A stretch of DNA of 64,000 bases from Bacterioplanoides sp965200585 (GCF_965200585.1 NZ_OZ241361.1); one strand, 5' to 3'; counted from the first letter of the stretch, positions 41,736 to 50,680 are shown. Program-made: numbers and translations. Notes: a model not told the origin generated them from the letters alone.

Positions 41736-42584
41736 TCAGAGAACGATATTTCCTGTAGCTGTGAGTGTTGAGGCACAGCTATCTGTCTGGCCATTAAATA
41801 CTTCGGTTTCTGAACTTGTTCCAGATGCCGAAACATCGCCGGTATTTACGTCAACCGTATAAGTGATGTCACCAGATTGTGAAAAGCTATCACCATCATC
41901 ATCGGAACCAGACTCAGAAAAAGTAAACCTGAGTGCATTCTCAGTTGACGAGCTTGCAAAGTCTTGACGAGAGCTCATTAACTCTCTGGCATAACCCTCT
42001 GAAAAATTAAACACTGTCGCGGCTATATCATTACGTGTGCGAGGCGCGCCGTCATTGCAAGATTCAATTTCAACAACATCAGATAAAACAACAAACTCGT
42101 TGTTCATAAGTCTTAAACTTTCTCGATTAGCGCGAACAACCGTTAGTTCAAAGCTGGTCTCATTATCATTGAAAGACTTCAGTTCAATAGAAACTGTCTC
42201 TCCCATTATAACCTGAATGACAACAGCTTCATTTGCACCTCCATTAATGCTTTCAACTCCATCTACGACTAAATCCAAGTCACTGTCATTCGCATCAGCA
42301 CCATCCAATACGACCGCCAGTAACATATCCTCACTAGCTACAAAGGAAAACTGAAGTTCGGCACCAGCTTGAATGGACGAGTTAACAACGGTATTCAGTG
42401 GAATGGTCGAGCCATCACTTAAATTGCCATTTAGGGTTGATAACTGAGGGGCAGAAGCTGGGCCAGAAAGAGATGGATTTATTTCCTGACTAATGCCATT
42501 ACTACCAGAGCCACCAGAAGAAGAACCTCCGCCACAGGCAAGCATACTCATAGAAAGTACTGCAACAGACAACTGCTTTAACAT
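41736..42584 (-). CDS. Lipoprotein with PPC-like beta domain
   Basis: 282 residues. Lipoprotein signal with lipobox LA-C (MLKQLSVAVLSMSMLAC), then a Gly/Ser linker. Residues about 70-150 (LQFSFVASEDMLLAVVLDGADANDSDLDLVV..VVIQVIMGETVSIELKSFNDNETSFELTVV) look like a bacterial pre-peptidase C-terminal (PPC) type beta-sandwich. The C-terminal part has no family I recognise. Likely on the outer membrane or periplasmic side. AT-richer than the surrounding core genes. Confidence 0.72.
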   Translation of the reverse strand: MLKQLSVAVLSMSMLACGGGSSSGGSGSNGISQEINPSLSGPASAPQLSTLNGNLSDGSTIPLNTVVNSSIQAGAELQFSFVASEDMLLAVVLDGADANDSDLDLVVDGVESINGGANEAVVIQVIMGETVSIELKSFNDNETSFELTVVRANRESLRLMNNEFVVLSDVVEIESCNDGAPRTRNDIAATVFNFSEGYARELMSSRQDFASSSTENALRFTFSESGSDDDGDSFSQSGDITYTVDVNTGDVSASGTSSETEVFNGQTDSCASTLTATGNIVL

Positions 42585-42718
42585 CGAAAAATCCCTTTAT
42601 TATTAGGTCTATTAGTTTTAATAAGCGGCGCAGATACTATCATGTGGCTCATCATCTACACTATCCTAATATAATCTAGCGATACACCAATCAGAACGAA
42701 GAGGACAATCTCAAGACG

Positions 42719-43507
42719 ATGTGCGAACTACTGGGTATGAGCGCCAATACGCCAACCGATTTATGCTTTAGCTTTACCGGCCTCACCCGTCGCGGTGGTG
42801 ATACCGGACCTCATTCAGATGGTTGGGGCGTGGCATTTTATGAAGGTAAAGGGGTGCGAACCTTTCACGAGTCCAGCGCCAGTGCCTCCTCAGAAATTGC
42901 CACCGTGGTGCAATCTCATCCGATCAAAAGTGAAACGGCAATCTGCCATATCAGGCAAGCCAATGTGGGCCATAATTGCCTGGCGAATACGCATCCTTTT
43001 ACCAGGGAACTCTGGGGCCGGTATTGGGTATTTGCACACAACGGCCAGCTTACTGATTTTGTTGCTCCAGAGGGATTTTATGAAGCCGTTGGTGATACCG
43101 ATAGTGAAGCTATTTTTTGCGATTTAATGAATCACCTGAGGCACTCTTTATCACGTACCGCGAAGCTCGAAGACATAGCAGAGGCCCTGGCAGATAAAGC
43201 GCAGTTTTATGCCAAACAAGGTGTCTTTAATTGTTTATTAAGTAACGGTGATTGGTTATTTACTTTCTGCTCAACCAAACTAGCCAGCATTACCCGGCGC
43301 GCACCGTTTGGCCCGGCACAATTAAAAGATGCCGATGTCACGGTTGATTTTGAGTCGGAGACGACTCCCAATGATGTGGTGAGTGTCATTGCCACTGAGC
43401 CACTCACCAGCGATGAAGCCTGGGACATTTATCAACGCGGTGAATGGCGTTTATGGCAGAACGGCGAAGTGTGTTATTCAGGAACAGTCGCATTACCTGC
43501 CAACTGA
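42719..43507 (+). CDS. yafJ: Class II glutamine amidotransferase, YafJ family
   Basis: 262 residues. Cys2 exposed after Met removal is the N-terminal nucleophile (MCELLGMS). Other glutaminase-domain features: GLTRRGGDTGPHSDGWGVAFY, ICHIRQANVG, FAHNGQL and GDTDSEAIFC. It is a stand-alone amidotransferase domain of unknown acceptor, without synthetase. It overlaps the convergent MBL-fold gene by 34 bp at its 3' end. Confidence 0.92.
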   Translation: MCELLGMSANTPTDLCFSFTGLTRRGGDTGPHSDGWGVAFYEGKGVRTFHESSASASSEIATVVQSHPIKSETAICHIRQANVGHNCLANTHPFTRELWGRYWVFAHNGQLTDFVAPEGFYEAVGDTDSEAIFCDLMNHLRHSLSRTAKLEDIAEALADKAQFYAKQGVFNCLLSNGDWLFTFCSTKLASITRRAPFGPAQLKDADVTVDFESETTPNDVVSVIATEPLTSDEAWDIYQRGEWRLWQNGEVCYSGTVALPAN

Positions 43508-44559
43508 TCAACCGTCCAGGTAGCGCCAATATTAATGGCCTGAAAACGATCTGGATTAATCTGATTCAGCTGCAAAGCCTGTGATAGTGCCAGTGGCGGC
43601 TCGTCGATATTTTCTGCGGTTAATACAAAGGTATTCCAGTGAATACCAAACGCAGATTGTGCATTAATATCTTTAAATATTTTAACCGCTTCATGTGGAT
43701 TAACATGGTGGTACTTCATAAACCAGCGCGGCTCATAAGCACCAATCGGGATCATGGCTAAATCAACCTGCCCTAATGCATCACCAATTTCTTTAAACTG
43801 CACGTCGTTATAACCGGTATCGCCACCAAACCAGGCCGTAAAATCAGGCCATTTAAAAGCCCAGGATGCCCATAGACTTTTATTGGTATCAAACATCGAA
43901 CGGCGCGACCAGTGCTGGCTCGGCAGCGCCTGAATTTCAACACCTTTGAGCAAATAGTGTTGCCACCAGTCCAGCTCAACCACATTGGTGACATCAAATT
44001 GTGCGAACCAGTCTTTTAACCCCAGAGGCACAATCCATAAAGTGTTATTACCCAGCGCCTGTACCGTTTCAACATCCAGATGATCATAGTGATTATGGGA
44101 AATAACCACGGCATCAATCGCCGGTAAATCCGCCAGACTCAGCGAGGTCTGGGTGTAACGCTTGGGCCCGGCAAAACTGAAGGGCGATGCCCGGTCTGAA
44201 AAGATCGGGTCTGTCAGAATCGTTATGCCCTGATACTGCAACAGTACGGTGGAGTGACCAATCAGAGTAGCTTGTGGTGATGATCCTGCATGCTGAACGA
44301 CGTCAGGTGGTGTCGGCTGCCAGAACTGACTGTAATTCTGCGGCTCCTGTGGCCAGTCCTGCTCATCAAAAAAGCGGGCTTTAAGAAACGAGAAGGTGCC
44401 GGGCTTAGCATCGTCTGACAGATACAGGTTACGGAAAACACCGTCACCGTGATGGGCTGGCTTTTCGTTCTGAGTGACCCCTGAAACTTCTGTTTGTTGA
44501 TTCGCACTGCAACCCGTTGCCAAAACCAGCGCCAGCACACCTGAAAAAAACTTCAACAC
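43474..44559 (-). CDS. MBL-fold hydrolase lipoprotein, NAPE-PLD/UlaG-like
   Basis: About 361 residues from the GTG at 44559, chosen because it begins a lipoprotein signal with lipobox LATG-C and is preceded by GGGAGCAAGG; an in-frame ATG at 44619 would put 20 odd residues before it. Metallo-beta-lactamase fold: LIGHSTVLLQYQG, ILTDPIFSDRASPF, VVISHNHYDHLD (zinc ligands), WFGGDTGY and IGAYEPRWFMKYHHVNPHEA. Similar to NAPE-phospholipase-D-like outer-membrane-associated enzymes. Substrate unknown. Confidence 0.87.
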   Translation of the reverse strand: MLKFFSGVLALVLATGCSANQQTEVSGVTQNEKPAHHGDGVFRNLYLSDDAKPGTFSFLKARFFDEQDWPQEPQNYSQFWQPTPPDVVQHAGSSPQATLIGHSTVLLQYQGITILTDPIFSDRASPFSFAGPKRYTQTSLSLADLPAIDAVVISHNHYDHLDVETVQALGNNTLWIVPLGLKDWFAQFDVTNVVELDWWQHYLLKGVEIQALPSQHWSRRSMFDTNKSLWASWAFKWPDFTAWFGGDTGYNDVQFKEIGDALGQVDLAMIPIGAYEPRWFMKYHHVNPHEAVKIFKDINAQSAFGIHWNTFVLTAENIDEPPLALSQALQLNQINPDRFQAINIGATWTVDQLAGNATVPE

Positions 44560-44596
44560 ACCTTGCTCCCATTCACACCGATACCATTCACACAGA

Positions 44597-44626
44597 TAAA
44601 ACAGCCCGTACTGTTGCACGGGCTGT
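44597..44626 (-). terminator. Rho-independent terminator of the 53-residue protein gene
   Basis: Stem ACAGCCCGT with ACGGGCTGT around an 8-nt loop; the minus strand then reads TTTTATCTG. It lies 19 bp past the stop. Confidence 0.75.
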
Positions 44627-44644
44627 CGCAGGGAACAACGATCT

Positions 44645-44806
44645 TTACTGAGCTTTATTCAGGCACACCTGATCGCCGTAGTAGTTATCCCCGTAGTTGC
44701 ATTCACCACACTGTGCTTTTGCCTGCTTTCTCTCAACATCACGGGATACCTGCTGATGAATACGAATAGCAGCTTGGGCACTGATATAAGACTGAACAAA
44801 TTTCAT
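44645..44806 (-). CDS. Small Cys-containing protein (53 residues)
   Basis: ATG at 44806 is preceded by CAGGAGATAACATC, an excellent ribosome-binding site, and the gene is followed by a terminator, so it is a real transcription unit. Residues 1-31 are a polar helix; the C-terminus has Cys33, Cys36 and Cys48 in CGECNYGDNYYGDQVC, a possible metal-binding or disulfide knuckle. No signal peptide. Not recognised. Upstream gap 44807-44934 holds only the next gene's terminator. Confidence 0.65.
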   Translation of the reverse strand: MKFVQSYISAQAAIRIHQQVSRDVERKQAKAQCGECNYGDNYYGDQVCLNKAQ

Positions 44807-44891
44807 GATGTTATCTCCTGTTTGATCTGATGTTTAATTTATCAGCGGCCAATAAATTATAGAAATCAATTAAAGCTAACACCCTGATAGC

Positions 44892-44917
44892 AAAAACCCC
44901 AACTAAAAAGCCGGGGT
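44892..44917 (-). terminator. Rho-independent terminator of the metzincin gene
   Basis: Stem ACCCC-GGC with GTT-GGGGT around a T-rich loop, followed on the minus strand by TTTTTGC. Confidence 0.75.
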
Positions 44918-44934
44918 CGTTAATACATCAAAAG

Positions 44935-47565
44935 TTATGCAGCGCTCTGTCGTCTTATAAAAGGAGTCATCAGCAACAGCCAGAACAATGTGCCGCCACC
45001 ACTACCACCGCCACCTGAGTTTTGATCAGTAGCCGGAGATGATGGATCAACCGGATCAACCGGATCAACTGGATCAACTGGATCAACTGGATCAACTGGA
45101 TCAACTGGATCAACTGGATCAACTGGATCAACTGGATCAACTGGATCAACTGGATCAACTGGATCAACCGGATCAATTTTCGGCATCTGACTTAAAGCAA
45201 ATGCTGTTGTATTTAGTGAATCTTCGACTCCCAGGATTCCTTCATTTTGCACATAGACATCGCTAGTAAAAACAGGGATCGGAAACTGGCCAGGGATATA
45301 AACATCATCGTCATTGACACCGGCAATCTGTCTTGGGTTTCCTCCCTGATCCATAATATTGATTACATTATTAAACTGATCGGTATGAAAGTTCCCTAAA
45401 AAGTGGCCTGCTTCATGAGCGGCAATGGTTCCTACCATTCTTGCGATAAGAGAAATTTTATCGTCTGTGGTTGTCGCCTGATAATAATTAGCGCTATCTT
45501 CGCCATACTCAAAAGGGCTACCACTTAAAACATCTAATAAAACAACACCAGTTTCCCCAGTAGCAAAATTACCAACATCGATTGATTGAGCCAGGCCGAT
45601 TGTTGATATTCCTAATTCATCAATGCTTCCGCCAATGATCAGCCTGGAGACATTTTCCTCTCCGAATTGATCCAGGTTGTCTTTACTGTTCAGCAATGTA
45701 ATGGTGAAGTGTTCATTATTTCCTTGTTCTGCCAGATGTTCATTCAACTGAAAATTTAAAACTTCCATAATGGCATCGATCAATTGATCTTCGTGTTCCG
45801 GTAGCAATGCCCAGTCCGATAAAAAGTCCGTTATCGGAGATAGGCTGGCATTCTCATTAGCAAACTCATCATCGAACACAGTTTGTGCATTAATAAGAGC
45901 ACCATCAAAGTCCACAAAAATAGTTTGGTGATCATCGGTATTTACTGTTTCAAGATAAGGCCGATATAGGGCAACGTGTCCGCTATAATCCCCTCCTTGG
46001 GTAAATGCTCCATAATTCAAGTGATAAACACCATCTTCGGGAATCATATACAGAACATATCCTTCGCCCGGCAATCCACCTAAAGGAGAGTCCGTCGGGT
46101 AAATCTCAGAAAGAGATGTAGACAGGTAGTTTACAGTTCTATCATTATCATCAAGTAATGCAACATCAAAACCACCCAATGAGATATCAACACTAGCCTC
46201 AACGATATCACCCGCATTTAAACTCAGAGAAAAATATTGGTACTCAGGATCATAATCTGGCTCTTCAGGAACAATAGGGCGAAACCTTGCTAGTGTTAGG
46301 ACTAATTCATAGGAGCCCTCTCTGCCAACTCCGTTTCCTGAAGAAGAATCAAATACATTACCCAGTGAACTACCAAAGGATTTAATCAAGGCAAAATAAC
46401 GGTCAGCAACAGGAGCAGTAAAGGTTAATAAGCTGTCAAAACCAATCCCACCATCATCATCTTCAGCGACCAAATTGCCATTGGAGTTATATATTTCAAT
46501 ATATGGATCTAAACTACTTGCAGGGGTGTTAACAGCGATAGTAAGAGCTTGCCCTGACTCCATTTCACCTAATGCATATACATCAAAATCTCCTGAACCC
46601 GTACCAAGCAACCCATAAGGGCCATCACCAATTTGTGCATTATACTGATACGATACATCCAAAGAAGGCAAACTCGCAGCACCCGCTTTTTTTAAGTCAC
46701 CATCATCTTCATTATTCGTAGCATCAATTACAGACAAGGTGGTTCCTGAAGAACCATTGGTATACAAATTTAAAATATAATCACCTTGCGAGACAGCTCC
46801 GGAACCGGAGTCTGCATCAAAAGGGTTTAACAACGAGCTACCGCGCCCATGCACCATTAAATACACCTCCCTATTATTTGAAGAGGCGAAATTTATACGT
46901 CTGCCGTTATTAAAAAATACGCTATCTCCTAACACAGTCCCGGTTGATGAGAACACTGTAATATCCGGACTTAGTCCCGAGAAAAATCTCTCTACATAAA
47001 AAGTGTATTCCTGGTTTTCAACCAACCCGGAGATCTTCAGAAAATCAAAATCACCCGTTGTTTCAGATAGTTCTCCGTCACCAATAACACCACGATACAC
47101 ATCTGTGCCACCTTGAGCTGGCATTGATACCTCAAAAGCAGAAGCAATATCGCCATCTTCTTCATTTGGTCTTAAATCAATATACGGGGTTAGAGTACCC
47201 CCGGATTGATCAGGAAACGTGCCTGATACAATGGCATATTGAAATTGATCTTCTCCTGTACCTAATTGCGGAATCAATTGAGAGGAATTAATATCGATAT
47301 TGGTATTATCAGAAGTAATACTGAGTGGTGCCGGGCTATTTGCAAGTAACCGGGAAAAAGACTGTCTTGCAGACAACTTTCGCTTTTCTTTCTGCTCTTT
47401 TAACTTTCTTTCCCACCCGTTGTAATCTGGTTTAACGGATTTAGGCAAATAAGCCAAATATGGATTTGGACTGGTCACCTTGTTATTTTTTGATTGACTT
47501 GAAATATCTGCACCATATCCCTGCATACATAAAGTCAACAACGTAAGGCCTATTATTTTCTTCAT
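44935..47565 (-). CDS. Secreted metzincin-like protease with PPC-type domains and GlyGly-CTERM anchor
   Basis: 876 residues from the ATG at 47565 (signal MKKIIGLTLLTLCMQGYG); an in-frame ATG at 47586 lies inside the upstream gene. Residues about 90-520 contain two or three beta domains with Asp-rich PPC-like text (DFDFLKISG.., SGDFDVYALG..). HEAGHFLGNFH at 717-727 is the HExxHxxGxxH zinc-protease motif. The C-terminus has about 15 VDP repeats, then SGGGGSGGGTLFWLLLMTPFIRRQ: the GlyGly-CTERM sorting signal, normally handled by type II secretion and rhombosortase. Likely surface-attached or released protease. AT-rich. Confidence 0.85.
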   Translation of the reverse strand: MKKIIGLTLLTLCMQGYGADISSQSKNNKVTSPNPYLAYLPKSVKPDYNGWERKLKEQKEKRKLSARQSFSRLLANSPAPLSITSDNTNIDINSSQLIPQLGTGEDQFQYAIVSGTFPDQSGGTLTPYIDLRPNEEDGDIASAFEVSMPAQGGTDVYRGVIGDGELSETTGDFDFLKISGLVENQEYTFYVERFFSGLSPDITVFSSTGTVLGDSVFFNNGRRINFASSNNREVYLMVHGRGSSLLNPFDADSGSGAVSQGDYILNLYTNGSSGTTLSVIDATNNEDDGDLKKAGAASLPSLDVSYQYNAQIGDGPYGLLGTGSGDFDVYALGEMESGQALTIAVNTPASSLDPYIEIYNSNGNLVAEDDDGGIGFDSLLTFTAPVADRYFALIKSFGSSLGNVFDSSSGNGVGREGSYELVLTLARFRPIVPEEPDYDPEYQYFSLSLNAGDIVEASVDISLGGFDVALLDDNDRTVNYLSTSLSEIYPTDSPLGGLPGEGYVLYMIPEDGVYHLNYGAFTQGGDYSGHVALYRPYLETVNTDDHQTIFVDFDGALINAQTVFDDEFANENASLSPITDFLSDWALLPEHEDQLIDAIMEVLNFQLNEHLAEQGNNEHFTITLLNSKDNLDQFGEENVSRLIIGGSIDELGISTIGLAQSIDVGNFATGETGVVLLDVLSGSPFEYGEDSANYYQATTTDDKISLIARMVGTIAAHEAGHFLGNFHTDQFNNVINIMDQGGNPRQIAGVNDDDVYIPGQFPIPVFTSDVYVQNEGILGVEDSLNTTAFALSQMPKIDPVDPVDPVDPVDPVDPVDPVDPVDPVDPVDPVDPVDPVDPVDPSSPATDQNSGGGGSGGGTLFWLLLMTPFIRRQSAA
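45044..45176. repeat. 9-bp tandem repeat encoding VDP
   Basis: The unit GGATCAACT/C occurs about 15 times without interruption (14 x 9 + 7 bp). It encodes a PVD-type linker in the metzincin and is expected to change length by slippage; all length changes by whole units stay in frame. Confidence 0.95.
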
Positions 47566-47567
47566 AA

Positions 47568-48119
47568 TTATTCTTTCTCTATCCATCCAATGGTAATAAC
47601 AGGGTCAGACAGCTCAGCTTTTACAGGCCGATCTGCCGGATATAAATACAACTTCAAACTCAGCAGTTTCTGCGTACAGTCAGCCACAGAGCGATCATGG
47701 TTTTTTAATTCAAAATTCAGAGTGATCAGCTGTTGCCCCTTGGACCATTTGCGCGAAAGGTTCTGATAATCAGGCGTGATACTCTGACCGCAAAAAAGCC
47801 AATCAGCATCGGCAACATTGCCAAATAAAGACCGGTTACGGGTGATGGTTAATTGCAAAGACTGGATGTCAGCCAAGAACTCTTCAGTTATCGGATGCTT
47901 CGACTGGAACACCAATTCAGGAGCGTAGGCCTTTTGTAATGACTGACTGATGGAAGCCGATGCTCCAGTAATCAGCCAGCCTGCTCCGCTTACAGGCAAA
48001 GAGTGAACCTTTACCGGCAAATGAGTCGAGTGCTCTGATGCGCTCGCTTCAGAAAGAGTTGGAACAAAGTTGCAGGCACAGAGTAAAACAAGTACTGACA
48101 ACACAGTCATCCGTAACAT
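47568..48119 (-). CDS. Putative lipoprotein, hypothetical
   Basis: 183 residues. N-terminal MLRMTVLSVLVLLCACNF could be a lipoprotein signal (Cys15 after LCA). The mature part is a mixed alpha/beta sequence without a recognised family, containing LFGNVADADWLFCGQSITPDYQN and paired cysteines. It ends 2 bp before the metzincin start codon, so the two are translationally coupled; it could be a chaperone, inhibitor or partner of the protease, which is inference from position only. Confidence 0.7.
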   Translation of the reverse strand: MLRMTVLSVLVLLCACNFVPTLSEASASEHSTHLPVKVHSLPVSGAGWLITGASASISQSLQKAYAPELVFQSKHPITEEFLADIQSLQLTITRNRSLFGNVADADWLFCGQSITPDYQNLSRKWSKGQQLITLNFELKNHDRSVADCTQKLLSLKLYLYPADRPVKAELSDPVITIGWIEKE

Positions 48120-48130
48120 ATCGTAATCCT

Positions 48131-48150
48131 TTGTTATGAGATTGTTATGA
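48131..48150. promoter_or_regulatory. Tandem TTGTTATGA repeats
   Basis: TTGTTATGA occurs at 48131-48139 and again at 48142-48150, an 11-bp (one-turn) spacing, in the divergent gap before the ArsR-methyltransferase gene. Confidence 0.4.
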
Positions 48151-48182
48151 TATCTGTATCAACATCCAGACTCCACAAAAAA

Positions 48183-48208
48183 TCTATATCGAAAAAATTT
48201 GATATAGA
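48183..48208. promoter_or_regulatory. Candidate ArsR/SahR-type operator
   Basis: Dyad TCTATATC-N10-GATATAGA, 27 bp before the ArsR-methyltransferase start. Its ATATC/GATAT halves resemble operators I recall for SahR, an ArsR-family regulator of the SAM cycle. Autoregulation is likely. Confidence 0.55.
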
Positions 48209-48234
48209 GTAAAAAGCACACTACACTGCGCAGC

Positions 48235-49236
48235 ATGATGCAATCTATGAGTACTCAATTTTCAACAACGACGATTCAGCAGCCTGATCTGGCGAAGGCC
48301 TGTAAGGCGGCGGGTGATCCGTTGCGAATGAGTATTCTGAAGCTGCTGGGGCAAGGTGCCTTTGGTGTGCTGGAGCTGTGCCGAGTGTTTGATATTAAGC
48401 AGTCGAGCATGAGCCACCACCTGAAGATTCTGGCCCAGGCTGGTTTAGCCAGCACCCAGCGCGAAGGCAACAGTATTTTTTATCGTCGCCCACTGATTCA
48501 GGGCAATGAGCCATTTAATCAGTGGCTGAGCGCAACCTTCTCGGCTATTGATGGCAGCGAAGATGAAGCCCACGCTCAGGTTCAGGCAGCGGTGACTGAA
48601 GTGTTGCAGGAGCGTGCTCAGGCCTGTGCTGAGTTTTTTGCCCGCCATGCCGAAGACTTTAAAGAGCAGCAGGATTTAATCGCCTCGCACGATCAATATG
48701 GCGAAGCGCTCAATGAGTTGCTTAACTCAGTGACAAGTGGTCAGACATCTCTCACTCAGGCGCTGGAGATTGGCCCGGGTGAAGGTGCTTTTATCCCGGC
48801 TCTGTCGCAGCACTTTGAGCGGGTAACGGCGTTAGATATTTCGCCTGATATGTTGGCATTAACGCAGCAGGTGGTGAATCAGCAGTCCTTACTGAACGTG
48901 CGCTGTGTGCTTGGTGAGGCGGACCAACTAGATGATGAGAAAGGCGGCTATCAGTTTGCCGCCGCTAATATGGTGCTGCACCACGTGCCCGCACCCAAAA
49001 CGATTTTCCAGCAGGTTGCCGGTTTATTAACCAAAGGCGGCAGCTTGTTAATTACCGACCTGTGCCCTCACGAACAAACCTGGGCGCGGGAATCCTGTGG
49101 TGATTTATGGCTCGGGTTTGACCCGGCTGATTTAACCGCTTGGGCCAGGGAAGCGGGTTTAACCGAAGGCCCTAGTCAATTTCTCGGGTTGCGGAACGGG
49201 TTTCAGATCCAGTTCCGCTTGTTTCATAAAGAGTAA
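48235..49236 (+). CDS. ArsR-family regulator fused to SAM-dependent methyltransferase, SahR-like
   Basis: 333 residues. Residues about 15-95 are an ArsR winged helix (KAAGDPLRMSILKLLGQGAFGVLELCRVFDIKQSSMSHHLKILAQAGL). Residues about 170-330 are a class I methyltransferase fold with the SAM-binding loop LEIGPGEGAFIPALS and ALDISPDML. It stands directly upstream of metK, ahcY and metF on the same strand, so it probably senses SAM or S-adenosylhomocysteine and represses this cluster. Whether the methyltransferase domain is catalytic or only a ligand sensor is not known. Start codon choice (48235, 48238 or 48250) is open. Confidence 0.85.
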   Translation: MMQSMSTQFSTTTIQQPDLAKACKAAGDPLRMSILKLLGQGAFGVLELCRVFDIKQSSMSHHLKILAQAGLASTQREGNSIFYRRPLIQGNEPFNQWLSATFSAIDGSEDEAHAQVQAAVTEVLQERAQACAEFFARHAEDFKEQQDLIASHDQYGEALNELLNSVTSGQTSLTQALEIGPGEGAFIPALSQHFERVTALDISPDMLALTQQVVNQQSLLNVRCVLGEADQLDDEKGGYQFAAANMVLHHVPAPKTIFQQVAGLLTKGGSLLITDLCPHEQTWARESCGDLWLGFDPADLTAWAREAGLTEGPSQFLGLRNGFQIQFRLFHKE

Positions 49237-49297
49237 TGAAGCAGTTCACCAGTAACGAACAACCCAAATACGATTTAAAAAACGGAGCCTGAAAAGC

Positions 49298-50509
49298 ATG
49301 AGTGAATATTCTATTTTTACTTCTGAGTCCGTATCAGAAGGCCACCCGGATAAAGTCGCGGACCAGATTTCTGATGCCGTACTGGATGCCATTATTGCCC
49401 GCGACCCATATGCCCGTGTTGCAGTAGAAACCTTAGTTAAAACCGGTATGGCGGTGGTGGCTGGTGAAGTAACCACTTCCTGCTACGTTGATCTGGAAGA
49501 CATCGTTCGTGATGTTATTACGGGCATTGGTTACAACAGCTCTGAGGTTGGTTTTGATGGTGCGACCTGTGCGGTATTAAACGGTATTGGTAAGCAGTCG
49601 GTGGATATCAACCAGGGTGTTGACCGTGCTAAGCCTGAAGATCAGGGTGCCGGTGACCAGGGTCTGATGTTCGGTTATGCCACCAACGAAACTCCAAGCC
49701 TGATGCCGGCGCCGGTTTATTACGCCCACCGCCTGGTAGAGCGTCAGTCTGAGCTGCGCACCAACGGCACCCTGCCTTGGTTACGTCCAGATGCCAAATC
49801 TCAGGTAACCATTAACTGGGAAGGCGATAGCCCGAAAGTAGATGCCGTGGTTCTGTCGACTCAGCACGATCCAAGCATTTCTCTGGAAGACCTGCGTGAA
49901 GCAGTTCTGGAAAACATCATCAAGCCTGTTCTGCCAGCCGAGTGGTTACACGAAGGTACGCTGTACCACATCAACCCAACCGGTAACTTTGTGATTGGCG
50001 GCCCAGTGGGTGATGCCGGCCTGACTGGTCGTAAGATCATTGTGGATACCTACGGTGGTATGGCACGTCACGGTGGTGGTGCTTTCTCTGGTAAAGATCC
50101 ATCCAAGGTTGACCGTTCTGCTGCCTATATTGGCCGTTATGTGGCGAAGAATATTGTTGCGGCTGAGCTGGCTGATAAGTGTGAGATTCAGGTGTCTTAC
50201 GCCATTGGTGTGGCGGAGCCAACGTCGATCTCAGTGAACACGTTTGGCACTGGTAAAATTTCCGATATTGAATTAGCAAAAGTGATTCGCCAAGTCTTCG
50301 ATCTGCGCCCTTACGCGATTCAGAACCAGCTGGAACTGCTGAACCCGATGTATCAGCTGACGGCTGCTTATGGTCACTTTGGTCGTGAGCCATTTGAGGA
50401 CACCTATGAGTACGAAGACCAAGGCGAGAAGAAGAGCAAAACCTTCACCGCGTTCACCTGGGAACGTACTGACAAAGTGGATGCATTAAAAGCGGCTGCG
50501 GGCGTTTAA
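49298..50509 (+). CDS. metK: S-adenosylmethionine synthetase
   Basis: 403 residues. Makes SAM from methionine and ATP. Key motifs: FTSESVSEGHPDKVADQISDAVLDA at the N-terminus, GAGDQGLMFGYA (the SAM-synthetase signature) and GGGAFSGKDPSKVDRSAAY (phosphate-binding loop). First enzyme of the cycle encoded here. Preceded by CGGAG before the ATG. Its codons are biased towards highly expressed choices. Confidence 0.97.
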   Translation: MSEYSIFTSESVSEGHPDKVADQISDAVLDAIIARDPYARVAVETLVKTGMAVVAGEVTTSCYVDLEDIVRDVITGIGYNSSEVGFDGATCAVLNGIGKQSVDINQGVDRAKPEDQGAGDQGLMFGYATNETPSLMPAPVYYAHRLVERQSELRTNGTLPWLRPDAKSQVTINWEGDSPKVDAVVLSTQHDPSISLEDLREAVLENIIKPVLPAEWLHEGTLYHINPTGNFVIGGPVGDAGLTGRKIIVDTYGGMARHGGGAFSGKDPSKVDRSAAYIGRYVAKNIVAAELADKCEIQVSYAIGVAEPTSISVNTFGTGKISDIELAKVIRQVFDLRPYAIQNQLELLNPMYQLTAAYGHFGREPFEDTYEYEDQGEKKSKTFTAFTWERTDKVDALKAAAGV

Positions 50510-50536
50510 GGTCTCAAACGTTTCACTCATTAAAAG

Positions 50537-50642
50537 AGGTGTTTTGGATATTCAGTCGCTGACACGCAGCAAGTACATCCTTGTATGCTCTACTATCGCG
50601 TCCCTGCGATAGAAGGTCATCGACTAAACAACCAAAACGCCT
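50537..50642 (+). ncRNA. Structured leader element before ahcY (palindromic repeat copy 1)
   Basis: A 106-nt segment folds into nested stems: P1 AGGTGTTTTGG with CCAAAACGCCT (11 bp), P2 AGTCGCTGAC with GTCATCGACT (9 of 10 paired), then two hairpins, CAAG-TACATC-CTTG and CTATCGC-GTCCCT-GCGATAG. It lies in the 170-bp metK-ahcY gap, 38 bp before the ahcY ATG. It does not match the SAH riboswitch consensus as I know it. The words ATCC.TGTA.GCTC and TCCCTGCG recur in the element at 52096, so a dispersed repeat is as likely as a dedicated riboswitch. Confidence 0.6.
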
Positions 50643-50680
50643 GACTAATACTTAAAAGCACACTGTGCAAGGGAAAGAAT

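Noticed and set aside
45044..45176. CRISPR array
   Set aside because: It is a continuous 9-bp tandem repeat without spacers and lies in a coding sequence. No CRISPR-like array was seen anywhere in the window.
45039..45266. Open frames of DQLDQL or LIQLIQ repeats across the 9-bp tandem repeat
   Set aside because: They are shadow frames of a repeat that has no stop codon in several frames. The real frame is the VDP one in the metzincin.
50510..50680. SAH riboswitch before ahcY
   Set aside because: The conserved GAGGAGCGCTGC-type core of the known SAH riboswitch is absent. The structure present looks different and resembles the element before metF.
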